Source: Pseudomonas sp. GD04019
Lineage (GTDB): Bacteria; Pseudomonadota; Gammaproteobacteria; Pseudomonadales; Pseudomonadaceae
Reading direction: 5' to 3'
Length of the DNA: 64,000 nt
NCBI RefSeq assembly: GCF_029837695.1
Contig: NZ_JAOEEA010000017.1
Span: 1 to 64,000, forward strand
Shown: positions 61,632-64,000 of the stretch, piece after piece
Layout of the letters: the number at the start of each line of letters is the position of its first letter
How positions within the stretch are numbered: the stretch's first letter is position 1
Notes under the pieces: generated by a model
Database searches by the model: none
What the model was told of the DNA's origin: nothing
The model's input: the letters and a program-made list of their open reading frames with translations, nothing else
Program-made: the position numbers and the translations under genes

Positions 61632-63128
61632 TCAGCGACGTCGACTACCGCCCAACAGCGACCCCATCAAACCGCGCACCAGTTGCCGGCCGATCTGATT
61701 GGCTGCCTGGCGCACGGCGGTCTTCATGACTTGGCTGGCCAGGCTGCCCAGCAGCTCCCCTGCCATTCCCCCCAACCCGCCCTCTTGCACCTGGGTCGTC
61801 TTGCCGGGTTTAGCGGCCGGGGCCTCTGCAGGCGCCTGGGTGGCGCGAGCCGTAAGTAGCTCATAAGCCGACTCGCGATCCACCGGTCGGTCGTAGCGTC
61901 CCGCCTGGGGCGAGGTGCGCAACACCTCTGCCCGTTCGGTCTCGTTCAGCGGTCCGATACGCGACTGCGGCGGAGCGATGGCCACGCGCTGGACCATGGC
62001 CGGCGTGCCCTTCTCTTCCAGAGTCCCCACCAGCGCCTCGCCGATACCCAATTCGGTGAGCACGCTCAGGCTGTCGAACGCCGGATTGGGGCGGAAGCCG
62101 TCAGCCACGGCGCGCAGCGATTTCTGCTCCTTGACGGTGAAGGCGCGCAGGCCGTGCTGGATGCGCAGGCCAAGCTGGGCCAGCACCTCATCCGGCAGAT
62201 CGCTGGGCGATTGGGTGACGAAGTAGACGCCGACACCCTTGGAGCGAATCAGTCGTACCACCTGTTCCAGACGCTCCTGCAACGCCTTGGGCGTGTCGGC
62301 GAAGAGCAGGTGCGCCTCGTCGAAGAACAGCGCCAGCACCGGCTTGTCGGCATCGCCACGCTCCGGCAGTTGCTCGAACAGCTCGGCCAGCAGCCACAAC
62401 AGGAAGGTGGCGTAGACCTTGGGCGCCTCGTGCACCAGACGGCTGGCGTCCAACAGATGGATGCGCCCACGGCCGTCGCGATCGGGATGCAGGATATCCT
62501 CCAGCTGCAGTGCCGGCTCGCCGAACAACGCCTCGGCGCCTTGCTGCTCCAAAGTCGCCAGGCGGCGCAACAGCGCCTGGGAGGACGCGCCGGCAAACAG
62601 CGCGCGATCCTCGCCGAGCATCTCGGTATGGTCCTTGAGGTGATTGAGCAGGGCCTTGAGGTCTTTCAGGTCAAGCAGCAGCAGGCCTTCGCGGTCGGCC
62701 ACCTGGAAGGCGGCATACAGGGCGGCCTGCTGGCTGTCGGTCAGCTCCAGCAGGTTGCCCAGCAACAGCGGCCCCATCTCGCTCAGGGTGGTACGCAGGG
62801 GATGGCCGCTATTGCCCGCCACATCCCACAGGGTCACCGGGTAAGAGCGCGGGCTGTGATTCAGCCAGGGCATGCCGGCGATTCGCTCGGCCACCTTGCC
62901 CTGGGGGTTGCCCGGCGCCCCCAGACCGCACAGGTCGCCCTTGATGTCGGCGGCGAACACCGCCACACCGGCATCGCTGAACGCCTCGGCCAAGCGCTGC
63001 AGAGTCACCGTCTTGCCCGTGCCCGTCGCACCCGCAACCAGGCCGTGGCGGTTGGCCAGGCGCAGGGCCTGGGCGATCGGCTGGCCTTGAGGGTCCGCGC
63101 CAAGAACAAAAGAATCGACTACCGGCAT
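61632..63128 (-). CDS. HerA-like/DUF853 ATPase
   Basis: 498 residues. Walker A GATGTGKT at 33-40, a Walker B-like LFFDEAHLLFAD near residue 265, and the DUF853 C-terminal region. Related to HerA/FtsK helicase cores, unproven as a helicase. The C-terminal ~70 residues are Ala/Gln/Gly-rich and hydrophobic. No nuclease partner such as NurA is adjacent, so not a HerA-NurA defence module. Ends 46 bp past the small gene at 61392 (convergent). Confidence 0.85.
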   Translation of the reverse strand: MPVVDSFVLGADPQGQPIAQALRLANRHGLVAGATGTGKTVTLQRLAEAFSDAGVAVFAADIKGDLCGLGAPGNPQGKVAERIAGMPWLNHSPRSYPVTLWDVAGNSGHPLRTTLSEMGPLLLGNLLELTDSQQAALYAAFQVADREGLLLLDLKDLKALLNHLKDHTEMLGEDRALFAGASSQALLRRLATLEQQGAEALFGEPALQLEDILHPDRDGRGRIHLLDASRLVHEAPKVYATFLLWLLAELFEQLPERGDADKPVLALFFDEAHLLFADTPKALQERLEQVVRLIRSKGVGVYFVTQSPSDLPDEVLAQLGLRIQHGLRAFTVKEQKSLRAVADGFRPNPAFDSLSVLTELGIGEALVGTLEEKGTPAMVQRVAIAPPQSRIGPLNETERAEVLRTSPQAGRYDRPVDRESAYELLTARATQAPAEAPAAKPGKTTQVQEGGLGGMAGELLGSLASQVMKTAVRQAANQIGRQLVRGLMGSLLGGSRRR

Positions 63129-63255
63129 CTTGCCATCCTTCGGGCTAAAGCTTTACTGCAGTTATGTCGCTATAGGTGGTGTAACTAAGCGCTCGTGCGT
63201 CTTCGCACAGCCACCCAATAAGACTGCTGCCAGACATTACCGGACGCAAGTGACC

Positions 63256-64000
63256 ATGACCCAGAATCTGAAGTTCAGCCACAAGATCCTGCTCGCCGCC
63301 TCACTGGTGGTAATCGCCGCCTTCTCCCTGTTCACCCTGTACAACGACTACTTGCAACGCAATGCCATTCGAGCGGACCTGGAAGCCGAGCTGCGCAGCC
63401 TGGGTGAAGTGACGGCCAGCAACATCCAGAACTGGCTGTCCGGCCGCATTCTACTGGTCGAAAACATCGCCCAGAGCGTGCAGGACGATACTCCCGAGAC
63501 GCTGGCCCGCACCCTGGAGCGCAAAGCGCCGGCCGCAACCTTCGATTTCACCTACCTGGGCTCGGCGGACGGCACGTTCACCATGCGTCCGGAAAGCGAG
63601 ATGCCGGCCGACTACGATCCGCGCACCCGTCCCTGGTACAAGGACGCCATGAGCGCCGGCGGCTCGACCCTGACCGAGCCCTACATGGACGCCGCCACCG
63701 GCAAGCTGATCATCACCATCGCCACCCCAGCGGGCAGCAGCGGTGTGGTCGGCGGCGACCTGAGCCTGGATATTCTGGTGCAGATCATCAACTCGCTGGA
63801 CTTCGATGGCCTGGGCTACGCCTTCCTGGTCAGCGCCGACGGCAAGATCCTGGTCCACCCGAACAAGGACCTGGTGATGAAGACCCTGCGCGAGGTCTAT
63901 CCGCAGAACACTCCGCAGATCCGCAGCGAACTCTCAGAGGCGGAACTGGATGGCGTCGAACGCCTGCTCACCTTCACCCAGGTCAAGGGGCTGCCTTCGG
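63256..64000 (+). CDS. methyl-accepting chemotaxis protein, amino-acid type (partial, cut by window end)
   Basis: Open from ATG 63256 to the window edge, 248 residues visible. TM1 at about 10-28, then a dCACHE sensor. YDPRTRPWYKDAMSAGG and TEPYMDAATGKLIITIATP with a later GVVGGDLSLD match the amino-acid-binding motif seen in PctA-type receptors, and the LVHPNKDLVMKTLREVYPQN text is like PctA by recollection. The HAMP and signalling domains lie outside the window. Confidence 0.88.
   Translation, partial: MTQNLKFSHKILLAASLVVIAAFSLFTLYNDYLQRNAIRADLEAELRSLGEVTASNIQNWLSGRILLVENIAQSVQDDTPETLARTLERKAPAATFDFTYLGSADGTFTMRPESEMPADYDPRTRPWYKDAMSAGGSTLTEPYMDAATGKLIITIATPAGSSGVVGGDLSLDILVQIINSLDFDGLGYAFLVSADGKILVHPNKDLVMKTLREVYPQNTPQIRSELSEAELDGVERLLTFTQVKGLPS

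Noticed and set aside
61632..63128. HerA-like ATPase as part of a defence module
   Set aside because: No NurA, nuclease, Sir2 or other partner beside it; DUF853 proteins are common housekeeping-like genes.

Overview
The window is high-GC bacterial chromosome, and its gene content and gene order point to a Pseudomonas, probably near the P. alcaligenes/P. mendocina/P. aeruginosa side of the genus. Pointers are the lipA-lifO lipase/foldase pair, RhlG, the fpr/finR pair, a pyruvate kinase-crotonase-ferredoxin reductase-diguanylate cyclase-fumarase order that I recall from P. aeruginosa PAO1 (about PA4329-PA4333), and a crotonase/SDR/hydrolase/aldolase/flavodoxin plus folM-folE-folX neighbourhood that I recall from about PA3426-PA3440. 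These synteny statements are from memory, not a search. I see no rRNA, tRNA, CRISPR array, prophage or insertion sequence. Genes are dense on both strands and most intergenic gaps are under 300 bp.

Layout. 0-3.5 kb: AraC-type regulator divergent from the secreted lipase and its membrane foldase. 3.7-6.5 kb: a same-strand run of small enzymes (two VOC proteins, GNAT, GFA, a small Cys-containing protein, TrmO). 6.6-9.8 kb: fpr/finR redox pair, a PilZ protein, a DUF4124 protein and a lipoprotein. 9.9-16.3 kb: central carbon genes pykA and fumA flanking a reverse-strand crotonase, ferredoxin reductase and diguanylate cyclase. 16.4-20.1 kb: a tetrahydromonapterin/folate operon (folM, folE, folX, DUF1244, HopJ-like). 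20.1-30.2 kb: coiled-coil membrane protein, SirB1-like protein, a second secreted alpha/beta hydrolase, a fatty-acid/CoA-type cluster, a Gly/Thr-repeat secreted protein, aldolase, cupin and flavodoxin. 30.3-35.9 kb: ahpC-ahpF with an OxyR-like site, rhlG, and a membrane protein followed by a 23-residue hydrophobic microprotein. 36-38.5 kb: an alginate lyase whose 3' end is tandemly copied downstream of its stop, and a compositionally odd orphan gene.

38.6-52.1 kb is rich in divergent regulator/enzyme pairs: LysR/YcaC, MerR/Old-Yellow-Enzyme, LysR/SDR and AraC/SDR. Three of these show clear candidate operators. Also here are a cyclic-nucleotide-type mechanosensitive channel, a PuuB-like oxidase and an HPF/RaiA protein. 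52.2-64 kb holds an ankyrin/TPR secreted protein, an RluA-type pseudouridine synthase, a racemase, a second diguanylate cyclase with a sensory domain, a ChrA transporter, an AlkT/CamA-like reductase, a previously easy-to-miss rubredoxin pseudogene, a HerA-like ATPase, and the start of an amino-acid-type chemoreceptor cut by the window edge.

The most useful unexplained signals are: the decayed rubredoxin gene at 61073-61222 beside an intact rubredoxin-reductase-like gene; the 44-bp tandem array at 36580-36779 made from the alginate lyase 3' end; a 15-bp direct repeat spaced by 84 bp plus an inverted half-copy between an AraC regulator and an SDR; an 8-bp perfect inverted repeat just upstream of the gene after rhlG; and the 23-residue microprotein. 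I found no convincing defence, toxin or biosynthetic system of a new type.
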